Assembly: GCA_026992705.1 (NCBI GenBank)
Contig: JALWYT010000041.1
Coordinates: 1-8,600, forward strand
DNA length: 8,600 nt
Direction of reading: 5' to 3'
DNA from: Thiotrichaceae bacterium
GTDB lineage: Bacteria; Pseudomonadota; Gammaproteobacteria; Thiotrichales; Thiotrichaceae
Below are positions 1 to 6,884 of the stretch, piece after piece. Numbering within the stretch: position 1 is the first letter of the stretch; the number at the start of each line of letters is the position of its first letter. The position numbers and the translations under genes are program-made. The notes beneath the pieces are model-generated. The model did not search any database and was not told the DNA's origin. It saw only the letters and a program-made list of their open reading frames with translations.

Positions 1-441
1 GTTGCGAGCAGTTTGAGTTTTGTGCAGCGTGATCATTGGCAAAATGCGATGCAGGCAGAAACATTGGCGGGATTTATTGATAATTTACAAGCAGATTTTG
101 AAGGAACGCTAAAGCGATTTCTCGCCCTTCAGTTTATGAAAGTCAAGAATGTACAGCGACAAGTCAAGCAACTGCGTGAAGATTTACTGGCAAATCCGCC
201 TAGCAAAGCGGCTTTGTCGGACGGTTTGAAAATTTTGCAAACGGCTGATTTTACTCGTGCAGAACAAACAATAAAATCACACTGGATACTTGGCGAGCTA
301 GATCGTTTAATCCCCAAAACTGTTGCCGATGACTTAGCCAAACAGCCAAATAGTCAGGTTGATGTTATCGCTGGAGCCGGTCATGCACCGTTTATTTCGC
401 ACCCCGATGAATTTATGCAAAGTGTGTTAAGCCATGTCTGA
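1..441 (+). CDS. bioH: Pimeloyl-[acyl-carrier protein] methyl ester esterase BioH, 3' part
   Basis: BioH hydrolyses the methyl ester of pimeloyl-ACP, ending the disguised fatty-acid elongation that BioC starts in biotin synthesis. It is a cytoplasmic alpha/beta hydrolase. The frame is open from base 1, so the start and the nucleophilic serine lie off the left edge; 146 codons remain against about 256 in E. coli. Visible are the cap region (AGFIDNLQADFEGTLKRFLA, like E. coli AGFQQQLSDDFQRTVERFLA), the catalytic aspartate in GELDRLIP, and the catalytic histidine in GHAPFISHP near the end. The strand before the aspartate is about two residues shorter than in E. coli. A TTG at 13 is a possible in-frame start codon, but homology continues upstream of it (VASS matches the E. 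coli ASS), so it is not the true start. The 3' end overlaps bioC by 8 nt, which fits a biotin operon with translational coupling. Confidence 0.93.
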   Translation, partial: VASSLSFVQRDHWQNAMQAETLAGFIDNLQADFEGTLKRFLALQFMKVKNVQRQVKQLREDLLANPPSKAALSDGLKILQTADFTRAEQTIKSHWILGELDRLIPKTVADDLAKQPNSQVDVIAGAGHAPFISHPDEFMQSVLSHV

Positions 442-1297
442 TTCATCATTTCAAATTGACCGCAAAATCACACGCCAGCACTTTGAAAGAGCAGTAGAAA
501 GCTATGATGCTGCTGCAGTCCTCCAACAAGAAATTGCACGACGTTTAGTTGAACGCTTGGACTATATCAAAGTCAAACCAGAAATAGCGATGGATTTAGG
601 CTGTGGCACAGGGCAAATCACTGCCGCTCTGCTAAAACAGTACCCCAAAGCCAAAATCTTATCGCTCGACTTAGCTCATGGCATGGTCGCCAAAGCAAAG
701 AAAAAAGGCTCATGGCGACGAAAACCGCTGGGCATTTGTGCGGATGTGCATCAATTACCGATTAAAGCAAATAGCGTTGATCTAATAATCTCCAATCTCA
801 TGCTGCAGTGGAGCGACAACCTACCTACAGCCTTCCAAAATATGGCGGCTTGCATGAGGGCAGGGAGCTTATTACTATTCACCACCTTTGGTCCCGATAC
901 CCTAAAAGAACTCCGCCAAAGCTGGGCAAAAGTTGACGATTTGCCGCACAGTAGCACTTATACCGATATGCACGACATTGGCGACGAACTCATGCGTGCA
1001 GGCTTTTCACAACCCGTAATGGATATGGAAATGATTACCATGACCTATAGCAGCGTAAAACAATTAATGCGAGACCTAAAACAAATTGGAGCCAGTAATG
1101 CCATTACTAGTCGTCGGAAAACACTAACAGGCAAGCAAAGAATTGCCGCATTTGAAACTGCTTATGAAACTTACCGGCAAGACAATGGCTTATACCCTGC
1201 CAGTTATGAAGTTATTTATGGTCATGCTTGGATGCCAGATACACAAATTAAAACACCTACTGACACTACAAAATATATACCTATCAAGTCTATTTAG
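434..1297 (+). CDS. bioC: Malonyl-[acyl-carrier protein] O-methyltransferase BioC
   Basis: BioC methylates the free carboxyl of malonyl-ACP (or malonyl-CoA) with S-adenosylmethionine, so the ester can be elongated to pimeloyl-ACP; BioH later removes the methyl group. The protein has 287 residues, somewhat longer than the 251 of E. coli. The Rossmann SAM-binding motif I is DLGCGTG at 54-60. The acidic residue ending strand 2 is D79 in SLDLAHGM, and D104 lies in CADVHQLP. The family segment SNLMLQWSDNLPTAF starts at 120, followed by LLLFTTFGPDTLKELRQSW and LMRDLKQIGASNA, all close to E. coli BioC. The start ATG lies inside bioH (8-nt overlap) with no strong Shine-Dalgarno, so coupling to bioH translation is likely. 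No biotin gene follows; a terminator stands about 145 nt downstream, so this is the last gene of the operon here. Confidence 0.95.
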   Translation: MSDSSFQIDRKITRQHFERAVESYDAAAVLQQEIARRLVERLDYIKVKPEIAMDLGCGTGQITAALLKQYPKAKILSLDLAHGMVAKAKKKGSWRRKPLGICADVHQLPIKANSVDLIISNLMLQWSDNLPTAFQNMAACMRAGSLLLFTTFGPDTLKELRQSWAKVDDLPHSSTYTDMHDIGDELMRAGFSQPVMDMEMITMTYSSVKQLMRDLKQIGASNAITSRRKTLTGKQRIAAFETAYETYRQDNGLYPASYEVIYGHAWMPDTQIKTPTDTTKYIPIKSI

Positions 1298-1310
1298 GGA
1301 GGTTTTTTAA

Positions 1311-1388
1311 ATGTGTATCAAAAAAAATATAAAAATAACAAAAAACTTGTTGACCATTAAATTAGAATATACTAATATACTTTCATGA
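1311..1388 (+). CDS. Possible 25-residue small protein (mini-ORF)
   Basis: GGGAGG at 1297-1302 overlaps the bioC stop and stands 8 nt before an ATG that opens 25 codons ending in TGA. The peptide begins MCIKKNIKITKNL and is rich in lysine, isoleucine and asparagine; I recognise no family. The ribosome binding site is the best one seen on the plus strand, which is the only reason to list it. Against it: the stretch is very AT-rich, so codons of this kind arise by chance, and a promoter-like sequence lies inside the frame. It could be a real small protein, a leader-type peptide, or nothing. Confidence 0.25.
   Translation: MCIKKNIKITKNLLTIKLEYTNILS
1350..1378 (+). promoter_or_regulatory. Candidate sigma70 promoter for a short transcript
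   Basis: TTGACC (1350-1355, five of six to the -35 consensus) is followed after 17 nt by TAATAT (1373-1378, a weaker -10). Two TATACT hexamers at 1368 and 1376 offer alternative -10 boxes with less regular spacing. Transcription would begin near 1385 and meet the terminator at 1440-1467. AT-rich DNA yields such matches by chance, so the case rests on the promoter-terminator pairing. Confidence 0.4.
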
Positions 1389-1467
1389 CTTGAGTTGAGA
1401 CAAGTTTAACACTCCTCCATCCTCCTTTGGTGGTAATTTATGCGGCTTTTATGGCCGCATTTTTTTT
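1385..1467 (+). ncRNA. Candidate small RNA with two anti-Shine-Dalgarno-like CCTCC motifs
   Basis: A roughly 80-nt transcript is bounded by the candidate promoter and a strong intrinsic terminator. It holds a small 5' hairpin (ACTTG 1388-1392 with CAAGT 1401-1405), then a mostly unpaired pyrimidine-rich stretch with CCTCC at 1414-1418 and again at 1421-1425. The second reads CCTCCTTT, close to the 3' end of 16S rRNA (CCTCCTTA), so it could pair with Shine-Dalgarno sequences of target mRNAs. C-rich single-stranded motifs of this sort are known from several bacterial sRNA families, but I cannot assign this to one. It may instead be only the 3'UTR of bioC, or a 3'UTR-derived sRNA. Confidence 0.4.
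1440..1467 (+). terminator. Rho-independent terminator after bioC and the candidate sRNA
   Basis: A perfect 7-bp stem ATGCGGC (1440-1446) with GCCGCAT (1454-1460), a 7-nt loop TTTTATG, and a run of eight T (1460-1467). The T-tract is on the plus strand only, so it ends plus-strand transcripts. It does not look like the terminator of selD, which approaches from the other side. Confidence 0.88.
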
Positions 1468-1495
1468 GTCTATTTAAATACCTTAACATTAATAT

Positions 1496-2542
1496 TTAAT
1501 TAGAACAATTAATAAATATACTATCATCTTGTTGTAATGCTTCCAGCTGCCCAATGGCTTCTAAGCTTAAACCATTTGCTTGTGTGGTTTGAATAAATTC
1601 ATTTAGGCCTTTGTCGCTTACCATGACTAATAATCCACCGCTGGTTTGGGGGTCGCAGAGTATTTCTTTTTGGCGTTGGTTTATTGAGCTGAGTACATGA
1701 CCGTAGCTTTTGTAGTTGCGATTGGCTCCGCCCGGGGAGCAGCCCATATCTAGGTATTCGTGGATGTGTGGGAGTAGTGGAATTTTGTTGAAGTTGAGTT
1801 TGGCTTTGAGTTGGCTACCTTCGCAGACTTCGCGTAGATGCCCTGCTAAGCCGAAACCTGTAACATCAGTTAGAGCGTTTACACCATCAATTTGGGCGAG
1901 TTCTGTGCCGATTTTATTGAGTTTGCACATGGTTTCTATGGCGATATTGGCGTGTTCGGGCTTGAGTTTTTTCTTTTTCTGAGCGGTGGTAAGTATGCCT
2001 ATGCCGATGGGTTTAGTGAGGAAGATATGGTCGCCTGCTTGGGCAGTGTTGTTTTGTTTTAATTGTTCGATAGCAACGGTTCCTGTGACTGCCAGACCAA
2101 ATATAGGCTCAGGGGCATCAATACTATGCCCGCCTGCAAGATTGATACCTGCATCTTTACAGGCTTTGCGCCCCCCTTCAATCACCTGCTGGGCGACATC
2201 GGCGGGGAGTTTGTCGAGTGGCCAGCCGAAAATGGCAATCGCCATAATGGGTTTGCCGCCCATTGCGTAAATATCGCTAATGGCATTGGTAGCGGCAATT
2301 TGTCCAAAGGTGAATGGGTCATCAACAATTGGCATAAAGAAGTCGGTGGTACTGATAATGCCTAAACCATTGCCTACATTGTAAACGGCTGCATCATCCC
2401 GTGAGCTATTGCCAACCAATAAAGCAGGGTCGAGTGTTTGGGTAATTTTGCTTTCTAGCATGACATCCAAAACTGCTGGGGAGATTTTGCAGCCACAGCC
2501 TGCTCCGTGACTGTATTCAGTAAGTTTGATTGTTGTGTCCAT
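1496..2542 (-). CDS. selD: Selenide, water dikinase SelD (selenophosphate synthase)
   Basis: SelD makes selenophosphate from selenide and ATP, the selenium donor for selenocysteine and for 2-selenouridine in tRNA. The 348 residues match the usual length (347 in E. coli). The N-terminal motif EYSHGAGCGCK holds the active-site cysteine C16 and lysine K19 (C17 and K20 in E. coli). The codon for C16 is an ordinary TGT, so this is the cysteine rather than the selenocysteine form. Further marks are STTDFFMPIVDDPF (64-77), AGGHSIDAPEPIFGL (136-150), LTDVTGFGLAGHL (224-236) and CDPQTSGG (296-303). It stands alone: the upstream side is the repeat-rich region at 2603-2959, and no selA, selB, selC or mnmH gene lies in the window, so the use of the selenium cannot be read here. 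The Shine-Dalgarno is weak (GGAAT about 12 nt before ATG). Confidence 0.97.
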   Translation of the reverse strand: MDTTIKLTEYSHGAGCGCKISPAVLDVMLESKITQTLDPALLVGNSSRDDAAVYNVGNGLGIISTTDFFMPIVDDPFTFGQIAATNAISDIYAMGGKPIMAIAIFGWPLDKLPADVAQQVIEGGRKACKDAGINLAGGHSIDAPEPIFGLAVTGTVAIEQLKQNNTAQAGDHIFLTKPIGIGILTTAQKKKKLKPEHANIAIETMCKLNKIGTELAQIDGVNALTDVTGFGLAGHLREVCEGSQLKAKLNFNKIPLLPHIHEYLDMGCSPGGANRNYKSYGHVLSSINQRQKEILCDPQTSGGLLVMVSDKGLNEFIQTTQANGLSLEAIGQLEALQQDDSIFINCSN

Positions 2543-2602
2543 TCTTGATTATTCCAATATCATTGATTTGTATTATGCTCTTTTACAATTTATTTAAGCC
2601 TG

Positions 2603-2644
2603 ATCCGTGAATTCAATGCTATCTGCTGTAGTGAAGTCACGGAT
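2603..2644. repeat. Inverted repeat ATCCGTGA ... TCACGGAT upstream of selD
   Basis: ATCCGTGA (2603-2610) is perfectly inverted at 2637-2644, with 26 nt between. Inside, TTCA and TGAA can extend the stem after one mismatch. It lies about 60 nt before the selD start and borders the larger repeat region. A related hairpin core (TCCGTG ... CACGGA) occurs at 6885-6914. Its role is unknown: operator, mRNA structure or end of the repeat element are all possible. Confidence 0.55.
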
Positions 2645-2658
2645 TTTGGTTAAGGGTT

Positions 2659-2711
2659 TCGTCGCCTTGTACTGTTAGTAGCTCTTTCTTTATTTCGTAG
2701 TTAGGCGACGA
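2659..2711. repeat. 9-bp inverted repeat TCGTCGCCT/AGGCGACGA
   Basis: Arms at 2659-2667 and 2703-2711 are exact reverse complements with 35 nt between them. It is the first of the nested stems of the composite element and directly abuts the 13-bp hairpin that follows. Confidence 0.65.
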
Positions 2712-2712
2712 G

Positions 2713-2744
2713 ATACTTTCTTTTGCTTGTCCAAAAGAAAGTAT
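2713..2744. repeat. Perfect 13-bp hairpin
   Basis: ATACTTTCTTTTG (2713-2725) and CAAAAGAAAGTAT (2732-2744) form a perfect 13-bp stem with the 6-nt loop CTTGTC. There is no T-tract on either side, so it is unlikely to be an intrinsic terminator. It is the most recognisable core of the composite element. Confidence 0.8.
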
Positions 2745-2766
2745 CCAAAGAAAAGGACACCCCGAT

Positions 2767-2893
2767 TTATCGCTTTTTCCTAAAAAATCATCCAATTTTT
2801 CGGCGGCGTGAACTCGGTCGTTTCGCCAAGCTCCACTCCCTCAAACATCCACGCCTTTTCCCCGAAAAATTGAACGATTTTTTAGGGCGATAA
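2767..2893. repeat. Long imperfect inverted repeat, about 43-nt arms
   Basis: The left arm (2767-2809) and right arm (2851-2893) pair through two exact 11-bp blocks: CCTAAAAAATC (2779-2789) with GATTTTTTAGG (2876-2886), and CAATTTTTCGG (2793-2803) with CCGAAAAATTG (2862-2872). Flanking pairs are TTATCGC with GCGATAA and GGCGT with ACGCC. A T5 bulge sits in the left arm and a short mismatch separates the blocks. The loop of about 41 nt is more GC-rich. As RNA or single-stranded DNA it would fold into a long hairpin. Confidence 0.75.
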
Positions 2894-2931
2894 AAAGGGG
2901 ATTTAGGCGTTGCCTCGCTTACGCTTCGGCT

Positions 2932-2953
2932 AGTAAAGAGCAAGCTCTTTACT
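2932..2953. repeat. 10-bp palindrome downstream of truD
   Basis: AGTAAAGAGC (2932-2941) and GCTCTTTACT (2944-2953) are exact reverse complements with two A between. It begins about 37 nt past the truD stop. Read on the minus strand it is not followed by a T-run, so it is only a weak candidate for a truD terminator; it could block 3' exonucleases or be the end of the repeat element. Confidence 0.6.
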
Positions 2954-2989
2954 TTAATCCCAACATTTTACCATCTTAGTTGTGCAACA

Positions 2990-4024
2990 TTAGATCATTA
3001 GCTCCCGAAGCACCGACGTGGCATAAGCTCCAGCAGTTAAGCTGAAATTGAGCTGTAAGCGGTGTTCGTCTAGCCATTTGGCGGTTATGTCTTTGCAGCT
3101 TAGGCGTAGGCGGCGGCGTTCTTGTTTGAGTTTATGTTGGCAAAGTCCTTCACTTAAAATAGGATATTGCTTTGCGATTTTTTCTTCAATATCTCTCATA
3201 TCGGCTTGGCTGGCGAGTTTGCCTTTGCCCCATAATGCTCCTGTTGGGTGGATTTCTTGGGCTTGGATGCGTTGCGTGATGGTTTCGTCTATGTCGTCGA
3301 TAAACCAGCTTTTGCTGCCGTCTAGCATGAATACGTCGCCTGCAATGGCGTGATTCCATGTTTGTTGTTTGACTCGTTCTGAGAGGATTTGGTTGAAAAT
3401 CCATGAGCGGGCGGCGGAGAGAAAAATACTTTGTAGATTGCGTTTTTTAGGTTTGAATTTGCCGCTGAACCAGTCTTCGGCTTTTTGTAGATTGTTGAAG
3501 TTACGACCAAAGCGTTGTTCGCCAAAGTAGTTGGGGATGCCGTGTTGACGTATGTATTCTATGCGGTTTGCAATATCGGCGTGTGTGTTGTTATTGAGCA
3601 GTTGGCAATCACGAATAATCAATTGGAATTGATTGCCTTGCAGTGTGCCGAGGCGTAGTTTTCTTTCGTGGCGGGTTTCTTCTAGTATTTCAACGGTTTC
3701 GGGCAAGCCTGCCTGCCAGTTAAATGATTGTGGTTTGGGGTGGTAGATGCTAAACCATTGCGTTGTTACTGCATGGCGGTCTTTCATGCCGGCATAGCTG
3801 ACATCTCGACGTTTTACGCCTGCAATTTTGGCTAATTGTCTTGCCAACCAATCCGTGTTTTCACCTGATTTTTTGATTTTAAGGCAGATGTGTTCACCGT
3901 TACCTGTGGGCGTAATGCTTGGAATTTCTTCAACAATAAAGTCTTCATTTTTGCTACGGATTTTTCCTGAAAATAAAGCAGGGGAAGCTCGTTGAAAATT
4001 AGCTTGACATTTTCTAATCATCAC
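2990..4024 (-). CDS. truD: tRNA pseudouridine(13) synthase TruD
   Basis: TruD converts uridine 13 of certain tRNAs, notably tRNA-Glu, to pseudouridine in the cytoplasm. The 344 residues compare with 349 in E. coli. The N-terminal block NEDFIVEEIPSITPTGNGEH (26-45) is typical. The catalytic aspartate is D82 in SYAGMKDRHAVTTQWFS (D80 in E. coli). NYFGEQRFG (165-173) is the conserved substrate-binding motif, and HPTGALWGKG and LTAGAYATSVLREL are also diagnostic. The frame can begin at GTG (4024) or at the ATG one codon later (4021); both overlap the response regulator gene, by 11 or 8 nt, and no good Shine-Dalgarno decides between them. In many gammaproteobacteria truD lies with ispF and surE; here it is instead coupled to a two-component system. 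The repeat region follows its stop. Confidence 0.96.
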   Translation of the reverse strand: MMIRKCQANFQRASPALFSGKIRSKNEDFIVEEIPSITPTGNGEHICLKIKKSGENTDWLARQLAKIAGVKRRDVSYAGMKDRHAVTTQWFSIYHPKPQSFNWQAGLPETVEILEETRHERKLRLGTLQGNQFQLIIRDCQLLNNNTHADIANRIEYIRQHGIPNYFGEQRFGRNFNNLQKAEDWFSGKFKPKKRNLQSIFLSAARSWIFNQILSERVKQQTWNHAIAGDVFMLDGSKSWFIDDIDETITQRIQAQEIHPTGALWGKGKLASQADMRDIEEKIAKQYPILSEGLCQHKLKQERRRLRLSCKDITAKWLDEHRLQLNFSLTAGAYATSVLRELMI

Positions 4025-4640
4025 TGATTGTTAATACCATACGCATTAAGTCAGACAGTGAATTTGCTTCCATTTTTTCCATGACTCGAGAGCGATGGAC
4101 TTCAACAGTTGACTGTGAAATATGTAGTTTATCAGCAATAATTTTATTGCGATGACCTTTCACAACAAGGTCAAGCACTTCATGTTCACGTGGGGTAAGT
4201 CGGGCTAGTTTTTCACGGATTTCTGCATGCTTTTGAGCTTTACCACGTTGTTTTTCATCAACTTCGATGGCTCGATAAACACTTTCTAATAGCACTTGAT
4301 CATTAAATGGTTTTTGAATAAAGTCTATTGCTCCTGCTTTTATCGCTTTTACTGCCATCGGTACATCACCATGACCTGTGATAAAAATAATGGGTGGATG
4401 TATTTCTTGATTGGCTAAGTGTTCTTGTAGCATAAGTCCACTCATACCTTTCATACGGATATCTAATATAATGCAACCAGGGCGATCAAGATTAAAGTTA
4501 TCAGAAAAGATTTCGGCAGATGAATATGATTCTGAGGCTAAACCAACAGATTCCATGAGTAAAGCAATGGCTTCTCTTACTTCATCGTCATCATCAATAA
4601 TAAAGACAATGGGGTCATTATATAATTGGTTTTCGCTCAT
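4014..4640 (-). CDS. FixJ/TtrR-type two-component response regulator
   Basis: This is a 208-residue transcription regulator with an N-terminal receiver and a C-terminal LuxR-type helix-turn-helix. In the receiver (about 10-125) the acidic pocket is D17/D18, the phosphoacceptor is D60 in ILDIRMKGMSG, the switch threonine is T88 in FITGHGDVPMAVKAIKAGA, and the conserved lysine is K110 in FIQKPF. The output domain (about 148-200) has LTPREHEVLDLVVKGHRNK and ISQSTVEVHRSRVMEKM, the DNA-recognition pattern of FixJ, TodT and TtrR. A linker helix of about 20 residues separates the domains. Its start lies 2 nt after the sensor kinase stop, so the kinase upstream is its evident partner. The 3' end overlaps truD. 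The targets cannot be read from the window; tetrathionate or thiosulfate genes are absent. Orthology to TtrR is plausible but not proven, so no gene symbol is given. Confidence 0.93.
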   Translation of the reverse strand: MSENQLYNDPIVFIIDDDDEVREAIALLMESVGLASESYSSAEIFSDNFNLDRPGCIILDIRMKGMSGLMLQEHLANQEIHPPIIFITGHGDVPMAVKAIKAGAIDFIQKPFNDQVLLESVYRAIEVDEKQRGKAQKHAEIREKLARLTPREHEVLDLVVKGHRNKIIADKLHISQSTVEVHRSRVMEKMEANSLSDLMRMVLTISDD

Positions 4641-4642
4641 AA

Positions 4643-6793
4643 TTATTTATCTACGGTATTCAAAGTAAAATAAAAACTAGCTCCATTACCCTCTACTGAA
4701 TCAACATGTAACATAGACTTGTGATTTTCAATAATACTATAACTGATTGATAACCCTAAACCCATCCCCTGAGGCTTTGTCGTAACAAATGGTGAAAAAA
4801 TTTGTTCTGCCATATGAGTGGGCAAACCTGACCCCGTGTCACTTACCCGAATTTCCGCTAGCTTGTCCTCTTTAGGGGTAACACTGATGTTAAGGTTTCT
4901 GGAGTGATAGTCTGTATTTTTCATAGCATCTATAGCATTACGCACAAGGTTTAGAATAACTTGCTCAATTTGTATTTCTTGAGCTAGTACATATTTAATT
5001 GATGTATCAATGTTTAAATGTACACTGATATGATTTTTTTGGATTTCATTTTTTAATAATTCTAGTGCAGTGTGAATAATTTTTGATATTTTGACTGCTT
5101 GTTTATTCACTGTATCTTTATGAGCAAAATGACGAATGTGTCGAATTACTTCGCCTGCTCGCTCTGATTGTATAGCAATTTTTTCAACAACATCAGCACA
5201 ACGTTCAGTAGGTGGATTTTCTGATTCTAACATTCTTACGCAAGCTCGGGCATTTGTTGCAATGGCGGTAAGTGGCTGATTAAGCTCATGGGCAATACTT
5301 GAGGCAATTTCCCCTAGGGTGCTTAAACGTGCAACATGCGTAAGTTGTTCTTGATGCTCTTGCCGTTTTTGTTCAGCAAGATTACGAGCTGTAATATCAC
5401 GAAATACGACAACACTACCGATTGTTTTGCCTTTTTCATCCCGAATGGGGGTGGCACTGTATTCAACGGGGAAGCTTGTACCGTCTTTTTTCCAAAAGAT
5501 ATCATTAGTAATAAAACGGGATTTATTTTCTTTAAATGTTAAATAAACAGGGCATTTTTCAGGCGGGTGTGGACTACCGTCACCATAGCTGTGATGGAGA
5601 ATTTTATGTTGGTTTTTGCCAATAATATCTTTTGCTTCCCAACCTGTAATTTCTTCCATTGCCCGGTTAATAAAAGTTGAATTACCTTTCGTATCAACAC
5701 CATATATGCCATCGGCAACAGAATCAAGAATCAATTTATTTTGTCGCTCTAATGTGGCTTTCTCACCTTTCAAGTAGCGATTCCGTTGTGCAACAAAAAT
5801 CGTAATAAATATCATAACAATTAATGCAAGAAGGCTTATTATAACCCAGTACCAATATTGTTTAATTGCATCAATTAATGTAAATTTTTGCTCATAAGGA
5901 GGTAATTTTAGTTCTTCGAATAATTCATGTACTGGTTGATAGTCTAGCGGAACGGTCCAACCTGAATAATTACCTGCAATAGCTGCAGGGTGATTTTTTG
6001 GCATTTGTAGTAAAGCAATAGCCACGTCTTGAGCAAGTGGATTTGGAGTATGTTGTAATTTACTAAATGGCCATTCTGGATAAAGTTGTGTACTGAGCAA
6101 AAAAGGAAAACGCTTGTCTGTTTTCTGGTTTAAGATATGGAAATCTGATTTTTTAATTTTTCCCGCAGCTATCATTCGCTCAAGTATATCAGTACGAACA
6201 GTTCCTGCATCAACTTCACCATGAATAACAGACATAACAACACGGTCATGTGTCTCACCAAAATAGATTGACTTAAAATCATCATAAGGAGAGATGTGTT
6301 TTGCGTTAAATTCACGCCATGCCATTTGAAAGCCACCTAAGGATGCCCTATCCACTGCCATAAATGTTTTGCCTTTGAGGTCTTCTAGTGTATGGATTTC
6401 TGAATGTTTGTTATTTGTAAAAATTACTCCGCCAAAAATATTGTAAGGTTTATTGCCACGCCGATTATTCATAGTTGCTAAACGTGAAACACGATAGCGC
6501 ACCTCTAAATTGACATAAATTCCAGGGTTGACGAGTATAAAGTCAATTTCAGCATTAGCAACTGCCTCATTGATTTCATCAAATTTAAGCGGTCGAATAA
6601 TAAAAGAATAGTTAGGCAATTGTTCACTTAAATATTCAGCCGTGGGAGTCCAGGCATTTTGAGTGATAATATCACCACGGTGACTTAGTACACCAATAGT
6701 GATCATTTGTTTTTTCTCTACTGCTTCTATACAAAAGCTGAAGAAAGTGTGTAACAGACTAAGAAATAAAACGAATAGGAATTTATAAGACAT
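4643..6793 (-). CDS. TtrS-like sensor histidine kinase: PhnD-like sensor, PAS, HisKA, HATPase
   Basis: This membrane sensor of 716 residues has a signal/anchor sequence (about 4-22). A periplasmic PhnD/substrate-binding-like domain (about 31-300) carries ITIGVLSHRGDIITQNAWTP and FILVNPGIYVNLEV, which line up with Salmonella TtrS (IGILAMRGEASTRSHWQPLA, FVITNPAQFVQL). A membrane span lies at about 315-335. A PAS domain with C-terminal extension (about 350-470, ending FRDITARNLAEQ) is followed by the phosphoacceptor H502 in SIAHELNQPLTAI. The ATP-binding domain has an N box around N615/N619 (NLVRNAID), DTGSGLP and TTKPQGMGLGLS. TtrS senses tetrathionate, and related PhnD-type sensors respond to thiosulfate; the ligand here is unknown. 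The PAS domain is an addition compared with Salmonella TtrS and could sense redox or a bound cofactor. The gene precedes its regulator by 2 nt. The Shine-Dalgarno is poor. Confidence 0.92.
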   Translation of the reverse strand: MSYKFLFVLFLSLLHTFFSFCIEAVEKKQMITIGVLSHRGDIITQNAWTPTAEYLSEQLPNYSFIIRPLKFDEINEAVANAEIDFILVNPGIYVNLEVRYRVSRLATMNNRRGNKPYNIFGGVIFTNNKHSEIHTLEDLKGKTFMAVDRASLGGFQMAWREFNAKHISPYDDFKSIYFGETHDRVVMSVIHGEVDAGTVRTDILERMIAAGKIKKSDFHILNQKTDKRFPFLLSTQLYPEWPFSKLQHTPNPLAQDVAIALLQMPKNHPAAIAGNYSGWTVPLDYQPVHELFEELKLPPYEQKFTLIDAIKQYWYWVIISLLALIVMIFITIFVAQRNRYLKGEKATLERQNKLILDSVADGIYGVDTKGNSTFINRAMEEITGWEAKDIIGKNQHKILHHSYGDGSPHPPEKCPVYLTFKENKSRFITNDIFWKKDGTSFPVEYSATPIRDEKGKTIGSVVVFRDITARNLAEQKRQEHQEQLTHVARLSTLGEIASSIAHELNQPLTAIATNARACVRMLESENPPTERCADVVEKIAIQSERAGEVIRHIRHFAHKDTVNKQAVKISKIIHTALELLKNEIQKNHISVHLNIDTSIKYVLAQEIQIEQVILNLVRNAIDAMKNTDYHSRNLNISVTPKEDKLAEIRVSDTGSGLPTHMAEQIFSPFVTTKPQGMGLGLSISYSIIENHKSMLHVDSVEGNGASFYFTLNTVDK

Positions 6794-6884
6794 GGAAAGT
6801 GGCTTTACAAATTCAGGTGTTATTGATAATCAGCCATGGATGGAAATATAGATAAACTTACCAATAATAGTAGGTGAATTGAAA

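Larger units (their letters stand above)
2651..2959. repeat. Composite palindromic, probably interspersed, non-coding repeat element
   Basis: The interval between truD and selD has no supportable gene and consists of successive inverted repeats: TCGTCGCCT/AGGCGACGA, a 13-bp hairpin at 2713-2744, a long interrupted stem at 2767-2893, and a near-perfect palindrome at 2932-2953. The motif with AAAGAAAGTATCCAAAGAAAAG followed by a long stem resembles, from memory, non-coding repeats scattered through many gammaproteobacterial genomes; only a copy search in the source genome would prove that. Frames across it are short and interrupted. The G+C-rich tail near 2910-2930 differs from the AT-rich flanks. 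No transposase, terminal direct repeats or att core could be identified. Confidence 0.6.

Noticed and set aside
1716..2365. Plus-strand open frames opposite selD
   Set aside because: They are antisense shadows of a well-conserved selD and show no recognisable protein features.
2713..2744. 13-bp hairpin read as an intrinsic terminator
   Set aside because: The stem is AT-rich and no T-run follows on either strand; the position within the composite repeat explains it better.
2603..2959. CRISPR array in the repeat-rich interval
   Set aside because: The repeats are inverted pairs of different sequence, not regularly spaced direct repeats with unique spacers.
3048..3525. Open frames on both strands within truD
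   Set aside because: They lie in other frames of a full-length conserved gene and have low-complexity, arginine- or serine-rich translations.
6815..6835. Fur-box-like TGTTATTGATAATCA upstream of the sensor kinase
   Set aside because: Only a partial match to the GATAATGATAATC pattern in an AT-rich region, too weak to call.
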